From NCBI GenBank assembly GCA_964439595.1, contig CAYTOK010000016.1, forward strand, positions 1 through 50,783: 50,783 nt of DNA, written 5' to 3'. Both the position numbers and the translations under genes were made by a program. Below the pieces are notes generated by a model. It saw nothing but the letters and a program-made list of their open reading frames with translations, was not told the DNA's origin and did no database searches. This document shows, piece by piece, positions 35,550 to 44,796 of the stretch. Position 1 is the first letter of the stretch. Every line of letters begins with the position of its first letter. The stretch comes from CAIJXB01 sp964439595 (GTDB lineage Bacteria > Chlamydiota > Chlamydiia > Chlamydiales > Rhabdochlamydiaceae).

Positions 35550-36137
35550 TTGAACCTTCCTCTATGTTTGACGCTATCCAGAGTTTTTCTGGGGCCTCTT
35601 TTCATGGTAGTGTACCTTTATTATAAGGAGATGGGGATATCCCTGCCCACGCTTCCTTATATTTTGATTTTCATAGCAGTTCTTTCCGAACTATCTGATT
35701 TTTTTGATGGTCTTTTAGCAAGAAAATACAATAAGGTGACTGAACTTGGTAAGATTTTAGATCCTATGGCTGATAGTATTTTTCGTTTGTCTGTTTTAGC
35801 TGCCTTCACTCAAGGTTTTTTACAGCTTCCCATAGCCGTTGTTATTGTTTTCTTTTATCGAGATAGTATCATTAGCACGCTACGTACTATTTGTGCTCTT
35901 AGAGGGTTCACCTTGTCTGCAAGATGGAGTGGAAAACTAAAAGCTGTTATTTTAGCTTCTGTAGCTTTTTTTATTTTAGCTCTGATGATTCCTTACTCTT
36001 TAGGGATTATGACCCTTAAGACATTTCGCTGCATTAGCCTTTGGAGCATTTCTCTATCTGCCGTATATGTTCTTTATACTGGATATGAGTACATTTATGC
36101 TAACCGTCAATATATCAAAAAGACATTAGGGTTTTAA
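35550..36137 (+). CDS. pgsA: CDP-diacylglycerol-glycerol-3-phosphate phosphatidyltransferase
   Basis: A 195-residue membrane enzyme of the CDP-alcohol phosphatidyltransferase family, making phosphatidylglycerol phosphate for phosphatidylglycerol synthesis. The signature D(x)2DG(x)2AR(x)8G(x)3D(x)3D is complete in DFFDGLLARKYNKVTELGKI followed by LDPMAD. About five hydrophobic segments surround it. The start is TTG at 35550, preceded by AGGAGAAG. The gene converges on glgA and their stop codons overlap. From memory, pgsA and glgA are also neighbours in Chlamydia. The exact alcohol substrate is inferred from length and context. Confidence 0.88.
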   Translation: MNLPLCLTLSRVFLGPLFMVVYLYYKEMGISLPTLPYILIFIAVLSELSDFFDGLLARKYNKVTELGKILDPMADSIFRLSVLAAFTQGFLQLPIAVVIVFFYRDSIISTLRTICALRGFTLSARWSGKLKAVILASVAFFILALMIPYSLGIMTLKTFRCISLWSISLSAVYVLYTGYEYIYANRQYIKKTLGF

Positions 36138-37627
36138 CGAGAATATAGTTTAAGGTATTCTTTCGTAGCACATTTCCAGCTGTAATCTTTGCTAAGGCCT
36201 TGCTTCATTAATTCGTTCCATTTTGTGGGATTTTCTTTGTAGAGCTTTAAGGCTCTATCAATGGCGTGGTTTAACTCTTTTTTTTCCGGATTTTGAAAGA
36301 CAAAACCATTTCTTTCTTTAGGAGGACAAGATGCTGTATCGATATCAAAAACAGTGTCCGCAAGTCCTCCCGTATTTCTTACAATCGGAACGCATCCATA
36401 GCGGAGAGCTATCATTTGCGTAAGACCACATGGTTCAAAAAGAGAAGGGACAAGAAACATATCAGATGCTGCATAAATAAGATGAGAAAGCTTTTCATCG
36501 TAACAAAGAGATATAGATCCTTGTCCCGGAAAAGTGGAAGAGCACTCTGAAAGAAGGAAGGAAAAAAGACTTGTCATTTCTTCAGAGTGAGTCGATCCTA
36601 GAATAACACACTGAGCTCCCTTTGAAAGAGCATGCCTAAAGGCATGTGCAATGAGAAGAGGGCTTTTTTGTGGCACAAGTCTAGCAATGCATGCGATAAG
36701 AGGAGCCTTTTTTTGTTCTAGTCCAAGGATTTTTTGAAGCTCTTTTTTATTAGCAGCTTTACCTTTTTGGACAAGACCCCAAGATTCTTCGTTAAATGGA
36801 GGGTGAGAGGGGAACTTTTGTGTGATGTAAGGATCTATTTCTGGATTCCAAAAGTCTTCATCAACACCATTTAAAATGCCTTGTAGTTTTTTTGCTTGCT
36901 TATTAATAAAAGGGCCTAGTCCGTGGCTTTTTTCTTCTATTTTAATCTCTTCATTATAAGAAGGGGATACCGTTGTAACTGCTGTTGCATAGGAGATGCC
37001 TCCTTTAAGGATATTAATAAGATCGAGGTCTACAGGATCTTGTAATTTATCAGCAGAAAGATAGAGCTCTCCTTTTAGTCCAATCTTTGTTAAGGTTTCC
37101 GGTGAGCACTTCCCTTGGTGTTCTAAATTATGTATAGTCAAAATGGTTTTTCTAGGTCTAAAACCTAGCGCTTCATACATGTCTTTTTGTAGTACGGGCA
37201 TGATAGCAGTTGGCCAGTCGTGCACGTGAAGAATGTCTGCCTGTGAGTGGGATTTAAATAAAAATTCCATGACAGTCCTTGAAAAATAGAGAAAGCGATC
37301 GGTGTCGTCAGAGGCCCCATAAATAAGACCTCGGCTAAACAAATAGTTGGGATGATGGGGTTCTATCAGTAAAATAGAGAGGTTTTCAACTTCAGCGCTC
37401 CAAACAGTGTTGTGATATCTATAGGCTCCATCGTAGGACCATAGATCCCTATAATGCACTTGTAAGTTTTTTAAGAGAGAATAGTCGATACAGTCATACT
37501 TAGGAAGTATAACCTGCACTTTGTGGCCTTGCCTTATGAGCTCTTTAGATAGTCCGTAGACAACATCTCCAAGACCTCCTACTTTAGCAATAGGTGTGAG
37601 CTCTGAGCTGACTTGGATGATATGCAT
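36134..37627 (-). CDS. glgA: Glycogen synthase
   Basis: A 497-residue GT5 glycosyltransferase that extends alpha-1,4-glucan from ADP-glucose. It has the N-terminal KVGGLGDVVYGLSKELIRQG (ADP-glucose site KxGGL), HVHDWPTAIMP, LTIHNLEHQG, NGVDEDFWNPEIDP, CIARLVPQKSP and the C-terminal PSLFEPCGLTQMIALRYG with the catalytic Glu. Chlamydiae store glycogen, so this fits. AGGAG precedes the ATG. No other glg gene is in the window. Confidence 0.96.
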   Translation of the reverse strand: MHIIQVSSELTPIAKVGGLGDVVYGLSKELIRQGHKVQVILPKYDCIDYSLLKNLQVHYRDLWSYDGAYRYHNTVWSAEVENLSILLIEPHHPNYLFSRGLIYGASDDTDRFLYFSRTVMEFLFKSHSQADILHVHDWPTAIMPVLQKDMYEALGFRPRKTILTIHNLEHQGKCSPETLTKIGLKGELYLSADKLQDPVDLDLINILKGGISYATAVTTVSPSYNEEIKIEEKSHGLGPFINKQAKKLQGILNGVDEDFWNPEIDPYITQKFPSHPPFNEESWGLVQKGKAANKKELQKILGLEQKKAPLIACIARLVPQKSPLLIAHAFRHALSKGAQCVILGSTHSEEMTSLFSFLLSECSSTFPGQGSISLCYDEKLSHLIYAASDMFLVPSLFEPCGLTQMIALRYGCVPIVRNTGGLADTVFDIDTASCPPKERNGFVFQNPEKKELNHAIDRALKLYKENPTKWNELMKQGLSKDYSWKCATKEYLKLYSR

Positions 37628-37843
37628 GGGACTCCTTTGTGGCTATTACCCTCAGTGCTATCAGATAAGGATATATTTTTTCAATAGGCTAGTTTTTTAT
37701 TCATGACAGCAAAAAATAGGAATTTTACAGGATTTTTAATAAAATAGAGTGTGTTGTATATTTTTTTGACTTTGTTAACCGCTTTGGAATATCTAGAGCA
37801 TCACGTAGGGAAGCTAGTAGATCGGATAGAGTGTCTAAAAAAT

Positions 37844-37862
37844 ATCACATATGTGCTGTGAT
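37844..37862. promoter_or_regulatory. Possible operator with inverted ATCACA/TGTGAT arms
   Basis: ATCACA at 37844-37849 and TGTGAT at 37857-37862 form an interrupted palindrome in the 340-bp gap between glgA and the PhnP-like gene. The arms resemble a CRP-type site, though the spacing of 7 bp is not the CRP standard of 6. A possible TTGACT is at 37768. No gene is visible in 37628-37967. Confidence 0.3.
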
Positions 37863-37967
37863 TAATAGTGAAAATAAGTATAATCCCCTTTTAGGGAGGG
37901 ATAAGGTATTATCGGCTTTGTGTTTTTCTAGCGAAGAAGCGTAATCTCCCAGGATTAGGAGGAAAGG

Positions 37968-38750
37968 GTGGAAGGAAAATTTTGTTTTTTAGGTACCGGT
38001 AGTTCTTTAGGTGTTCCCGTTATTGGGTGCAAGTGTTCTACTTGTTTAAGTGAGGACCCTCGCAACAAAAGAAGGAGATCCGCTTCTCTTATTAAGATGG
38101 GAGGGAAGGTGTTCCTTTTGGATGTCGGCCCAGATTACAGAGAGCAAGCTCTTGAGTATAATATTGATTGTTTGGATGGGTGCATTTTAACTCATTCTCA
38201 CTATGACCATATAGGAGGATTTGATGATCTTCGTGTGTACTCTCATGGAGGAAAGCCTCTTCCTTGTTTTATGCTAAGGCAAACCCTTCAAGAGCTAAGA
38301 GAAAACTTTCCTTATTTATTAAAGCCCTCTAAGGAAGATCCAAACCGTAGTAATTTTTTTTCTTGGCAGATAGCTGATACAGCTTTTGGGAAGGCAAATT
38401 TTGAAGGTGCTTCTTTAGAATACGTGAGTTTCTTGCAAAAAGGCATGCAAGTTATGGGAGTAAAAATAGGGAATTTAGCTTATATTTCTGATATTAAAGA
38501 GTATGATTCTCAGCTTATACAAAGCTTGCAAGGGGTCGATATTCTTATTGTTAGCGCCCTAAGACAAACGACAAGCCTTATGCATTTTTCTGTAGAGGAG
38601 GCTATAGCCTTTGCCTCTCTTATTAAACCTAAGCAGGTTTATTTAACCCATATAGCTCATGAAGTAGAGCATCAAGCTCTTCTTAAAGAGCTTCCTTTGA
38701 ATGTTTCATTAGCCTATGATGGTTTAGAAATTTCTTTTCAAATTCTTTAA
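37968..38750 (+). CDS. MBL-fold metal-dependent hydrolase, PhnP-like
   Basis: A 260-residue metallo-beta-lactamase-fold protein. The N-terminus has GTGSSLGVPVIGCKCSTC followed by DPRNKRRRSASL, the zinc-binding insert typical of PhnP-like enzymes. HSHYDHIGGFDDLRVY is the HxHxDH metal motif, and later metal ligands lie in ISDIKE and THIAHE. PhnP is a cyclic phosphodiesterase; related proteins can process nucleic acids or cofactors. The start is GTG at 37968, 10 nt or less after AGGAGGAAA. It is followed 11 bp later by hflX, the same pairing I recall from Chlamydia (CT380/CT379). Confidence 0.88.
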   Translation: MEGKFCFLGTGSSLGVPVIGCKCSTCLSEDPRNKRRRSASLIKMGGKVFLLDVGPDYREQALEYNIDCLDGCILTHSHYDHIGGFDDLRVYSHGGKPLPCFMLRQTLQELRENFPYLLKPSKEDPNRSNFFSWQIADTAFGKANFEGASLEYVSFLQKGMQVMGVKIGNLAYISDIKEYDSQLIQSLQGVDILIVSALRQTTSLMHFSVEEAIAFASLIKPKQVYLTHIAHEVEHQALLKELPLNVSLAYDGLEISFQIL

Positions 38751-38761
38751 AGTGAGTTTTT

Positions 38762-40060
38762 ATGGATGCAAAAAATATAGTTCAACAGGAAAAAGAATTT
38801 AATCTTAAAGAAATGAATTCAGCATATCTTGTAGGTACTTACCGCTCTGGGGGCGATAAGAACTTAGGGGAAGAGTCTTTACTTGAGCTTGGAAGGCTTT
38901 GTGATACTTTTGGTATTGCTGTTTGTGGAAAAAATCTTTGCGCGATAAAAAAGTTGGATGCCGGGCTCTATTTAGGAGAGGGTAAGCTACGTGAGATTAA
39001 CGAGCAAGTAGAAGAACTTAATGCCGCTGTCATTGTTTTTGATGATGAAATTACTCCTAACCAGCAAAGAAACTTAGAAGCTTTTTTTAAAAGACCTGTT
39101 ATTGATCGTACAGAAGTCATTATAGAGGTTTTTGCACAAAGAGCCAAAACAAAGGAAGCTCAGCTTCAAATTGAACTTGCTAAAATTAAATACCAATTTC
39201 CTCGTTTGAAAAGGATGTGGACTCACCTTTCTAGACAAAGCTCCGGAGGTGGAGGGCATGTTAAAGGAGAAGGGGAAAAGCAAATTGAAATTGATAGACG
39301 TCTTTTGCGTAAACGTTTAGATCAAATGAAAAAAGAAATTGAATCTGTTACAGCACAAAGGGCCGTACAAAGAGTTTCAAGAAAAAGATCCGGTATTCCT
39401 ACATTTGCTCTTGTTGGTTATACCAATGCGGGAAAATCGACTGTAATGAAAGCTTTAACAGGCGCTGATGTACTAGTGGAGGACAAGCTTTTTGCTACTT
39501 TAGATACAACGACTCGTAAGCTAGCTCTTCCTAATAAACAAGAAGTACTTCTGGTAGATACTGTAGGGTTTATTCGTAAAATTCCTCATACACTACTGGT
39601 TTCTTTTAAAAGCACCTTGGAAGAAGCAATTTTTACAGATGTTCTTATTCATTTAATTGATATAAGCCATCCTCTTGCTGAAGAGCATGCAGAAGCTACA
39701 TTGCAAGTGTTACACGAACTTGGCGCAGCAAATCAGCCGATTATCACAGTTTTTAATAAAGTAGATGCTTGTCAAGACACTGCGCTCCTTGCTAAGTTAA
39801 AAGTAAAATATCCAAGAAGTATCGCTATTTCTGCTTTGCAAAAAGAAACACTTCTTGCTTTAGAAGAAAGGATGATAGAAGAAGTCTCATCACTTCGAAA
39901 GATTGTTAGATTAAGGATTCCTCAAAGTGAGTACGCCCTTGTCAGCGATCTTATGAAAGAGGGGAGGATTATTGAATCTGAGTATGAAGAAAATGATGTT
40001 CTTCTTCTTGCAGAAATACCTAAACAACTTGAATATAGACTTAAACCCTTTATTCTTTAA
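38762..40060 (+). CDS. hflX: Ribosome-associated GTPase HflX
   Basis: A 432-residue HflX-type GTPase, which binds the 50S subunit and splits stalled ribosomes. The N-terminal domain contains VIVFDDEITPNQQRNLE and RPVIDRTEVIIEVFAQRA, characteristic of the family, then the glycine-rich QSSGGGGHVKGEGEKQIEID. The G domain has G1 GYTNAGKST from residue 219, DTVGFIRKIPHTL (G3) and FNKVDA (G4). Length is normal. It overlaps the end of the convergent DUF455 gene by 11 bp. Confidence 0.95.
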   Translation: MDAKNIVQQEKEFNLKEMNSAYLVGTYRSGGDKNLGEESLLELGRLCDTFGIAVCGKNLCAIKKLDAGLYLGEGKLREINEQVEELNAAVIVFDDEITPNQQRNLEAFFKRPVIDRTEVIIEVFAQRAKTKEAQLQIELAKIKYQFPRLKRMWTHLSRQSSGGGGHVKGEGEKQIEIDRRLLRKRLDQMKKEIESVTAQRAVQRVSRKRSGIPTFALVGYTNAGKSTVMKALTGADVLVEDKLFATLDTTTRKLALPNKQEVLLVDTVGFIRKIPHTLLVSFKSTLEEAIFTDVLIHLIDISHPLAEEHAEATLQVLHELGAANQPIITVFNKVDACQDTALLAKLKVKYPRSIAISALQKETLLALEERMIEEVSSLRKIVRLRIPQSEYALVSDLMKEGRIIESEYEENDVLLLAEIPKQLEYRLKPFIL

Positions 40061-40826
40061 GTAGATTGTCTATCCAATCAGAAGGAACTCCTGCTTTTTT
40101 TCTTGGTTCTTCAAAAAAAATGAGGCCTCGAGCTCTTTTTGGAGGTAGCAGGTCTGGGACATTTTGTCTCCAAGAATCCCAAGTAGACTCTTCTGGAGCT
40201 GTCATTTTTTTTAGGTAACGCATTCCGAAAGAGACATGGTTAATTTCGTCTTTTAGAATTTGTTCCATAAGAAGTGCTGATTGCATATCGTCATTTTTAG
40301 CAAAGGAATCTCTATAAATAGGCGCAAAATCTAAGTTTGCCATCTCAAAAGTGAGGCTCATTACGCTAATATATTTTAAGGGAGACGTTAAAAACGGGAC
40401 ATGTTTCCAAAAGTGTTTATAAAGAGGCATTGAGCCAAACGAAACTCCAAGATCATTTAACCTTTGGATGTAAAGTTTAACATGACCTTGTTCTTCTTTT
40501 AAGGTATTTGCAACGCCATTTCTAAAGCTTTTGGGAGCATCAGGGAACGCTAAAAGTGCGTATGCCATAATTTCTACGGCAAGAAGTTCATGCCCGGCAA
40601 AACGGTGCAAGCAAATAGCTCGTTTATCGGCTTCTTTAAGCTCTTGTAGAGGAGGTAGTCTTTCTTTGCGGCTATGTCTTTTAAACTCCATGCCAAGAGG
40701 TCTGCTGGGGGTATCCCAATAGACAGGAGGGTGTTTAACTTTATCTGTTAAAATAGGAGGACTTAGCAGTTTTTCTTCTAAAGTATTTGCACTGAGGATT
40801 CTAGTGCACCAATCAAATATTTCCAT
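40050..40826 (-). CDS. DUF455 ferritin-like protein
   Basis: A 258-residue protein recognised as the DUF455 family, which adopts a ferritin-like four-helix bundle with a probable di-metal centre. Conserved Glu/His motifs are visible: AGHELLAVEIMAYALLAFPD, EEQGHVKLY, FEMANLDFAP and KDEINHVSFG. The pattern EExxH / DExxH fits two carboxylate-bridged metals. The family's substrate is unknown to me; RNA or cofactor hydroxylation has been proposed for related folds. No clear Shine-Dalgarno precedes the ATG. A hairpin separates it from the SH3b gene. Confidence 0.8.
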   Translation of the reverse strand: MEIFDWCTRILSANTLEEKLLSPPILTDKVKHPPVYWDTPSRPLGMEFKRHSRKERLPPLQELKEADKRAICLHRFAGHELLAVEIMAYALLAFPDAPKSFRNGVANTLKEEQGHVKLYIQRLNDLGVSFGSMPLYKHFWKHVPFLTSPLKYISVMSLTFEMANLDFAPIYRDSFAKNDDMQSALLMEQILKDEINHVSFGMRYLKKMTAPEESTWDSWRQNVPDLLPPKRARGLIFFEEPRKKAGVPSDWIDNLLKE

Positions 40827-40835
40827 AAGATGAGA

Positions 40836-40868
40836 AAGAGGGGTTTTATTTTATATAAAGCCCCTCTT
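40836..40868 (-). terminator. Hairpin after the SH3b protein gene
   Basis: AAGAGGGGTTTTA at 40836-40848 pairs with TAAAGCCCCTCTT at 40856-40868 (13 bp including one G-T, 7-nt loop). It starts 7 bp after the SH3b stop on the minus strand. The T-run beyond the stem is imperfect, but position and stability fit a terminator. Confidence 0.6.
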
Positions 40869-40874
40869 CGTAAG

Positions 40875-42131
40875 TTAGTTTTCTACGCTAAAGATAAAAT
40901 ATGCAGGAAAGGCAAAGTTATTGTTTGGCCTTGGTGCCCCGACTAAGGTTACCTTTTTCCCTACAAGAGCCTGTAAGTTCACCGCCGTGCTGTATACATA
41001 ACCAACTGGTAAATCGTTACTTCTTAGGATGTAGTCGCCGGGTTTGCATTTAACTGGAGCTAGGTAAGGCTCAAGGATTCCTGAAAGCGTGACTGTAGCT
41101 AGTTTTTGCTCTTCATAAAACTCGTCGATGGTTCCACTTTTATAGGTATTAATCCAGCTAAGATAGAGAGATTCTTCTGCAGGCTCCCATAGTTTCATTT
41201 TATCGGTAAAAGTGTTTTCTGGAGAAAGTGCTTTTTTAGCTTCAGCGGCTAAAGACACATCTTCAAGAGCTTTAGCTTCTAAGTAAACAATTCTTTTATC
41301 TAAAAATTGTTCTTGGGCTTTAGCTAGGGATTCTTTAGCTTTTTCTGTAAGATCTGTAAACTCGCTATATTCTTGGATTACAGTTTGAAAGCTGTGGTTT
41401 ACTTTATCAAAGTCGATATTTGGATAGGCTTTTTGCATTTCGCTCTCTACAAAATACTCAGCTGTTTCCATTTCTTGTTTTGCTAGTTTAAGTCTTGTTT
41501 CAAAGTGTGCCTTTACTTCAGGTCCTCCACAATTTTCTATGTAGTCTTTAGCTATGTAAAAGCGAGAGGATGAGGGGGCTTGGATTTCATTCCATTTGTT
41601 ATTTGTAGCGCAAGGAGCTGCAACGACAGTATCTCCTGAGTTTAGATGTGCAATAACTGGAGATTCTAAATTTGGTTGAGAACGAACATTGACTCTATTT
41701 CCTTCAATTTGATTATCTAAAACAAAACTTCTAAATACATATGCTTTAAGGTCTGTTGGTGCTTCTACCACCCAAAAATCTTCTGCCTCGCCGACTATTG
41801 CAAGCAAGTCTCCTTTAGATAGTTCTTTAATAATAGCACTTTCTGTATCAGGTTGTAGTCTAAGACGAACTTTCTTTCCTTTAACTTTTCCTGTAAAAGG
41901 CTTGAATGCTAGTTTGGGTTTTACTTTTTTTGCTACAGGCTCTTTCTTTTCTTCTATTGGGGTTTCTTGTGTCGTACTTTCTACGACATTGGAGGGAGTC
42001 TCTTCAATAGGCGTTGAAGTAAAGATAGGAAGAGCGTCTAAATCTGCCAAGCTTCCGGGTTGATCTCCCTGCAGTGAGGAGAGACAAAATACGCACAGGG
42101 CACTGCAAACTAAATTTACTTGTTTCAACAT
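40875..42131 (-). CDS. Secreted protein with two bacterial SH3 domains
   Basis: A 418-residue exported protein. Residues 1-21 (MLKQVNLVCSALCVFCLSSL) look like a signal peptide. Residues ~25-75 are a Thr/Glu/Lys-rich linker. Two SH3b domains follow: VRLRLQPDTESAIIKELSKG and VNVRSQPNLESPVIAHLNSG, each the classic 'vn.R..p......v...l..G' pattern. The rest is helical (~205-310) with a beta-rich C-terminus ending PAYFIFSVEN. SH3b domains usually bind peptidoglycan stem peptides or other envelope partners, so it probably acts in the periplasm. GGAGG precedes the ATG. The exact function is unknown. Confidence 0.8.
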   Translation of the reverse strand: MLKQVNLVCSALCVFCLSSLQGDQPGSLADLDALPIFTSTPIEETPSNVVESTTQETPIEEKKEPVAKKVKPKLAFKPFTGKVKGKKVRLRLQPDTESAIIKELSKGDLLAIVGEAEDFWVVEAPTDLKAYVFRSFVLDNQIEGNRVNVRSQPNLESPVIAHLNSGDTVVAAPCATNNKWNEIQAPSSSRFYIAKDYIENCGGPEVKAHFETRLKLAKQEMETAEYFVESEMQKAYPNIDFDKVNHSFQTVIQEYSEFTDLTEKAKESLAKAQEQFLDKRIVYLEAKALEDVSLAAEAKKALSPENTFTDKMKLWEPAEESLYLSWINTYKSGTIDEFYEEQKLATVTLSGILEPYLAPVKCKPGDYILRSNDLPVGYVYSTAVNLQALVGKKVTLVGAPRPNNNFAFPAYFIFSVEN

Positions 42132-42339
42132 GATAACTAAACCTCCCGAGGTCTAAAATAGGTCGTGTATAAAAAATGCTAAGACTCATTCTAAAGTTTA
42201 TCTGTTTTTTACAGCAAGGCTTTTTTGTGTTTTTAAAGTGTTGACCTTTCTTTCAAGCCCTTACAGAAACTAAAAAACGAATTAAAATTTCGCTTTTTAA
42301 CGGGAAGTATTTTGTTTGTGGTCATCTATAGATAAGTTA

Positions 42340-42518
42340 ATAGTTGTTTTGCGGGTTTTTCAAGAAATTAAAAAAGGATTGAAGAAGAACCCTTTGCGCT
42401 TGCTTTACAAGAAAGGCGGCTTAAAGGTTCAGCATTTCTTAAAAACTGGCGTATCGGAGATTAGTCTAGATTTTTCCCTGTGAAAGGCTTGAGTGCTTTC
42501 ACAGGTTAGTTTTTTTTA
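42340..42518 (+). ncRNA. Candidate small RNA ending at an orphan terminator
   Basis: The 393 bp between the SH3b gene and the next minus-strand gene holds no credible reading frame, but ends with a strong plus-strand terminator. Ahead of it, GAACCCTTT (42387-42395) pairs with AAAGGTTC (42423-42430) around one bulged C, enclosing a smaller CTTG/CAAG hairpin. A TATAGAT-like -10 lies near 42331. No plus-strand gene precedes it for more than 2 kb. I see no tmRNA, SRP RNA, RNase P or 6S signature. The 5' end is a guess. Confidence 0.35.
42477..42518 (+). terminator. Strong plus-strand intrinsic terminator
   Basis: CCTGTGAAAG at 42477-42486 pairs with CTTTCACAGG at 42496-42505 (10 bp, 9-nt loop), followed by TTAGTTTTTTTT. 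On the minus strand no T-run follows the stem, so it terminates plus-strand RNA although both flanking genes are on the minus strand. Confidence 0.75.
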
Positions 42519-42524
42519 ATTACT

Positions 42525-43253
42525 TTAGCTATTTAGCACAGCAATAATATGTTCACACTCATTTGAGCCGCAGGTGCAGCTGATAGGGGAGCCAAGAAAT
42601 ACGTTATATTCTTCTTGAGGACAGTCCGGGTGTATTACCTTGTATATGTTATTTTTCGGTGGGTGGATAATCCAAGATTTAAAGGAAAGGTCTTTTGTAC
42701 TAATTTCTTCATCTATTTCTTGCGGCGGCTCTTCAAAAGCTAGTCTCATAGATCTGGCGATTTGACAGTGAGGGCAGTTGCAGTGGGGCTCTGCTTTAGG
42801 CAGTGAATCCAGGTCGTGGACTCCCATTGTTTTAGTAATTGTGGTAATCTTATGGATCATATCAGCTGGGAAGCTTGGCTCCTCTTTTTTTTCAGGGTCA
42901 TGCTGAAGAATAGAGGAGAGGGCTTTAAATCCCCCTAAAGGTATAGGTATATCTAATAGAAACGTAGAAGAATCTTTTGCTGTATTTAGCAGGAAGGGTG
43001 GGATAGGAGGAAGGGGGCTTAGGTTGGATTGAGTTACCTCCTCTTCTAGAGATTTTGCATGAGAGGCAAAAACAGCATTTACAATTTCATGTTCTATTTC
43101 AGGAATCGTAACGCAAGATCCGTCTTGCAGGAAAATGTCTAGAGATAAAGAATTGTTTACTTGTTGAGTTTTTAAAGAAAGAACGTTTTTCCATGAAGTA
43201 GAGATGTAGGGAGGAATGCTTAAAATTTTATGATTGATTTTTATGGAACTCAT
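42525..43253 (-). CDS. Hypothetical protein with paired Cys/His zinc-binding clusters
   Basis: A 242-residue protein I do not recognise. Two probable zinc sites are visible: CNCPHC around residue 158 and, at the C-terminus, CTCGSNECEHIIAVL, which resembles a SWIM-type CxCx(n)CxH finger. The N-terminal half (INHKILSIPPYISTSWKNVL, FLQDGSCVTIPEIE) looks like a small beta-rich domain. Soluble, no signal peptide. AGGAG precedes the ATG. It is divergent from the PIN-PhoH gene, with 210 bp between, and may share a promoter region with it. Confidence 0.75.
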   Translation of the reverse strand: MSSIKINHKILSIPPYISTSWKNVLSLKTQQVNNSLSLDIFLQDGSCVTIPEIEHEIVNAVFASHAKSLEEEVTQSNLSPLPPIPPFLLNTAKDSSTFLLDIPIPLGGFKALSSILQHDPEKKEEPSFPADMIHKITTITKTMGVHDLDSLPKAEPHCNCPHCQIARSMRLAFEEPPQEIDEEISTKDLSFKSWIIHPPKNNIYKVIHPDCPQEEYNVFLGSPISCTCGSNECEHIIAVLNS

Positions 43254-43463
43254 ACCTTCTCCTGGGGTTGTTTTCTAAATCTTTGATTGTAACGCAAGGG
43301 CATAAAATGGGTCAATTCAAATTTAGCAGTTGGCGGCTTTATTTGCTGAACATAAATCTAAAAGATTGATTTTAAGCTTTTTATATAGCAAGAAAAAAAA
43401 GATTGCCAAGAGAGCGCTTTCTGCTATGCTCGGCAAGTAGGCAAGCTTAAAGGGGAGAAGCTT

Positions 43464-44777
43464 ATGACAAGAAAAACATTTGTTATAGATACTAACGTGC
43501 TTTTGCATGATCCTGATGCAATTCGTAAATTTAAAAACAATGACGTGGTAATTCCGCTGGGGGTTTTAGAAGAGCTTGATGGCATGAAAAGGCAGTCAGA
43601 TGAGCTAGGGAAAAATGCTCGTCAGGTTGTTCGATATATAGATTCTTTGAAACAGAAAGATCAGGGTACTTTACACTCAGGTGTTTCTATTGAAAATGGT
43701 ATTTCTGTACGTATTTTTGTAGATACCCAAGGTAGAGAAAAACAATCTTTTCCCCTTTCGATAGATCGGAGTACTCACAAAATTCTTCTTGCGGCTTATC
43801 AGATCAAGGAGATGGGAGGCGTTGTTGTTTTAGTTTCTAAAGATTTTGTAATGAGAGTTAAAGCGGAAGCGATCGGTATTGAAGCTGAGGATTATGAAAA
43901 CCCTAAAGTGTCTTTTGAAAAGATGTACAGGGGATATAGAAAGCTTGAGGTTCCCAAAAGAGAAATAGATCTTTTTTATAAAGATGGATCTATTCCTATA
44001 GAACTAGAAGATCTAGCGCCTAATGAATATTGTTTAATGACGTCTCCCGAACAATCTTCTGCTCTTACAAAATATAACGCAGAGCTTAAGCGCTTAGAGC
44101 CTCTTATTAAAATCTCTAGAGATATTTGGGGGATACATCCTCTTAATATGGAGCAAAAATGTGCTTTAGATCTTTTACTTCGAGACGATATCAAGCTTGT
44201 ATCATTAATAGGGCAAGCTGGGACTGGTAAGACGTTACTTGCTCTTGCAGCTGCGTTGCGCAAGGTTTTTGATGAACCTGTGTATAATCGTATTTTAGTA
44301 AGTCGTCCTATTATGCCTTTAGGAAAAGATATTGGATATCTTCCAGGTACTAAGGATGAGAAGTTATTTCATTGGATGCAGCCCATTTATGATAATCTAG
44401 AGTATTTATGTAGTTCAACCGGTGGTCCTGCAAGTGGCGCTGAAACGCAAAAATGGATTATGGATAGTAAGAAAATTGAAATGGAGGCTGTAACGTATAT
44501 TCGGGGAAGAACACTTCCGAAGATGTTCATTATTATTGATGAAGCGCAAAACTTAACTCCTCATGAGGTAAAAACTGTTATTTCTAGAGCAGGTAAGGGG
44601 ACCAAAGTCGTTCTTACAGGAGATCCTACACAGATTGATAACCCTTATTTGGATAAGGACTCTAACGCTTTAACTTTTCTTGTTGGTAAATTCAAGCACT
44701 ATCCTATTTTTGGTCATGTGTTTTTAGAGAAAACAGAACGTTCAGAGCTTGCAGCTTTAGCTGCGGATGTTCTATAA
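43464..44777 (+). CDS. PIN-PhoH fusion ATPase/ribonuclease (PhoH2 type)
   Basis: A 437-residue two-domain protein. Residues 1-~135 are a PIN nuclease domain with FVIDTNVLLHDP and VLEELDGMK supplying the acidic metal ligands. Residues ~200-437 are a PhoH ATPase with Walker A GQAGTGKT at 250-257, SRPIMPLGKDIGYLPG and Walker B IIIDEAQNLTPHEVK followed by TGDPTQID. Fusions of this kind, studied as PhoH2, are ATP-dependent RNA unwinding and cleaving enzymes. Ribosome site GGGGAGAAG precedes the ATG. A terminator follows. Confidence 0.92.
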   Translation: MTRKTFVIDTNVLLHDPDAIRKFKNNDVVIPLGVLEELDGMKRQSDELGKNARQVVRYIDSLKQKDQGTLHSGVSIENGISVRIFVDTQGREKQSFPLSIDRSTHKILLAAYQIKEMGGVVVLVSKDFVMRVKAEAIGIEAEDYENPKVSFEKMYRGYRKLEVPKREIDLFYKDGSIPIELEDLAPNEYCLMTSPEQSSALTKYNAELKRLEPLIKISRDIWGIHPLNMEQKCALDLLLRDDIKLVSLIGQAGTGKTLLALAAALRKVFDEPVYNRILVSRPIMPLGKDIGYLPGTKDEKLFHWMQPIYDNLEYLCSSTGGPASGAETQKWIMDSKKIEMEAVTYIRGRTLPKMFIIIDEAQNLTPHEVKTVISRAGKGTKVVLTGDPTQIDNPYLDKDSNALTFLVGKFKHYPIFGHVFLEKTERSELAALAADVL

Positions 44778-44796
44778 TCTCTTCAAGATAACAGAG

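Noticed and set aside
37890..37967. Possible riboswitch or ncRNA before the PhnP-like gene
   Set aside because: Short complementary stretches exist but no conserved riboswitch motif or terminator-antiterminator pair can be seen.
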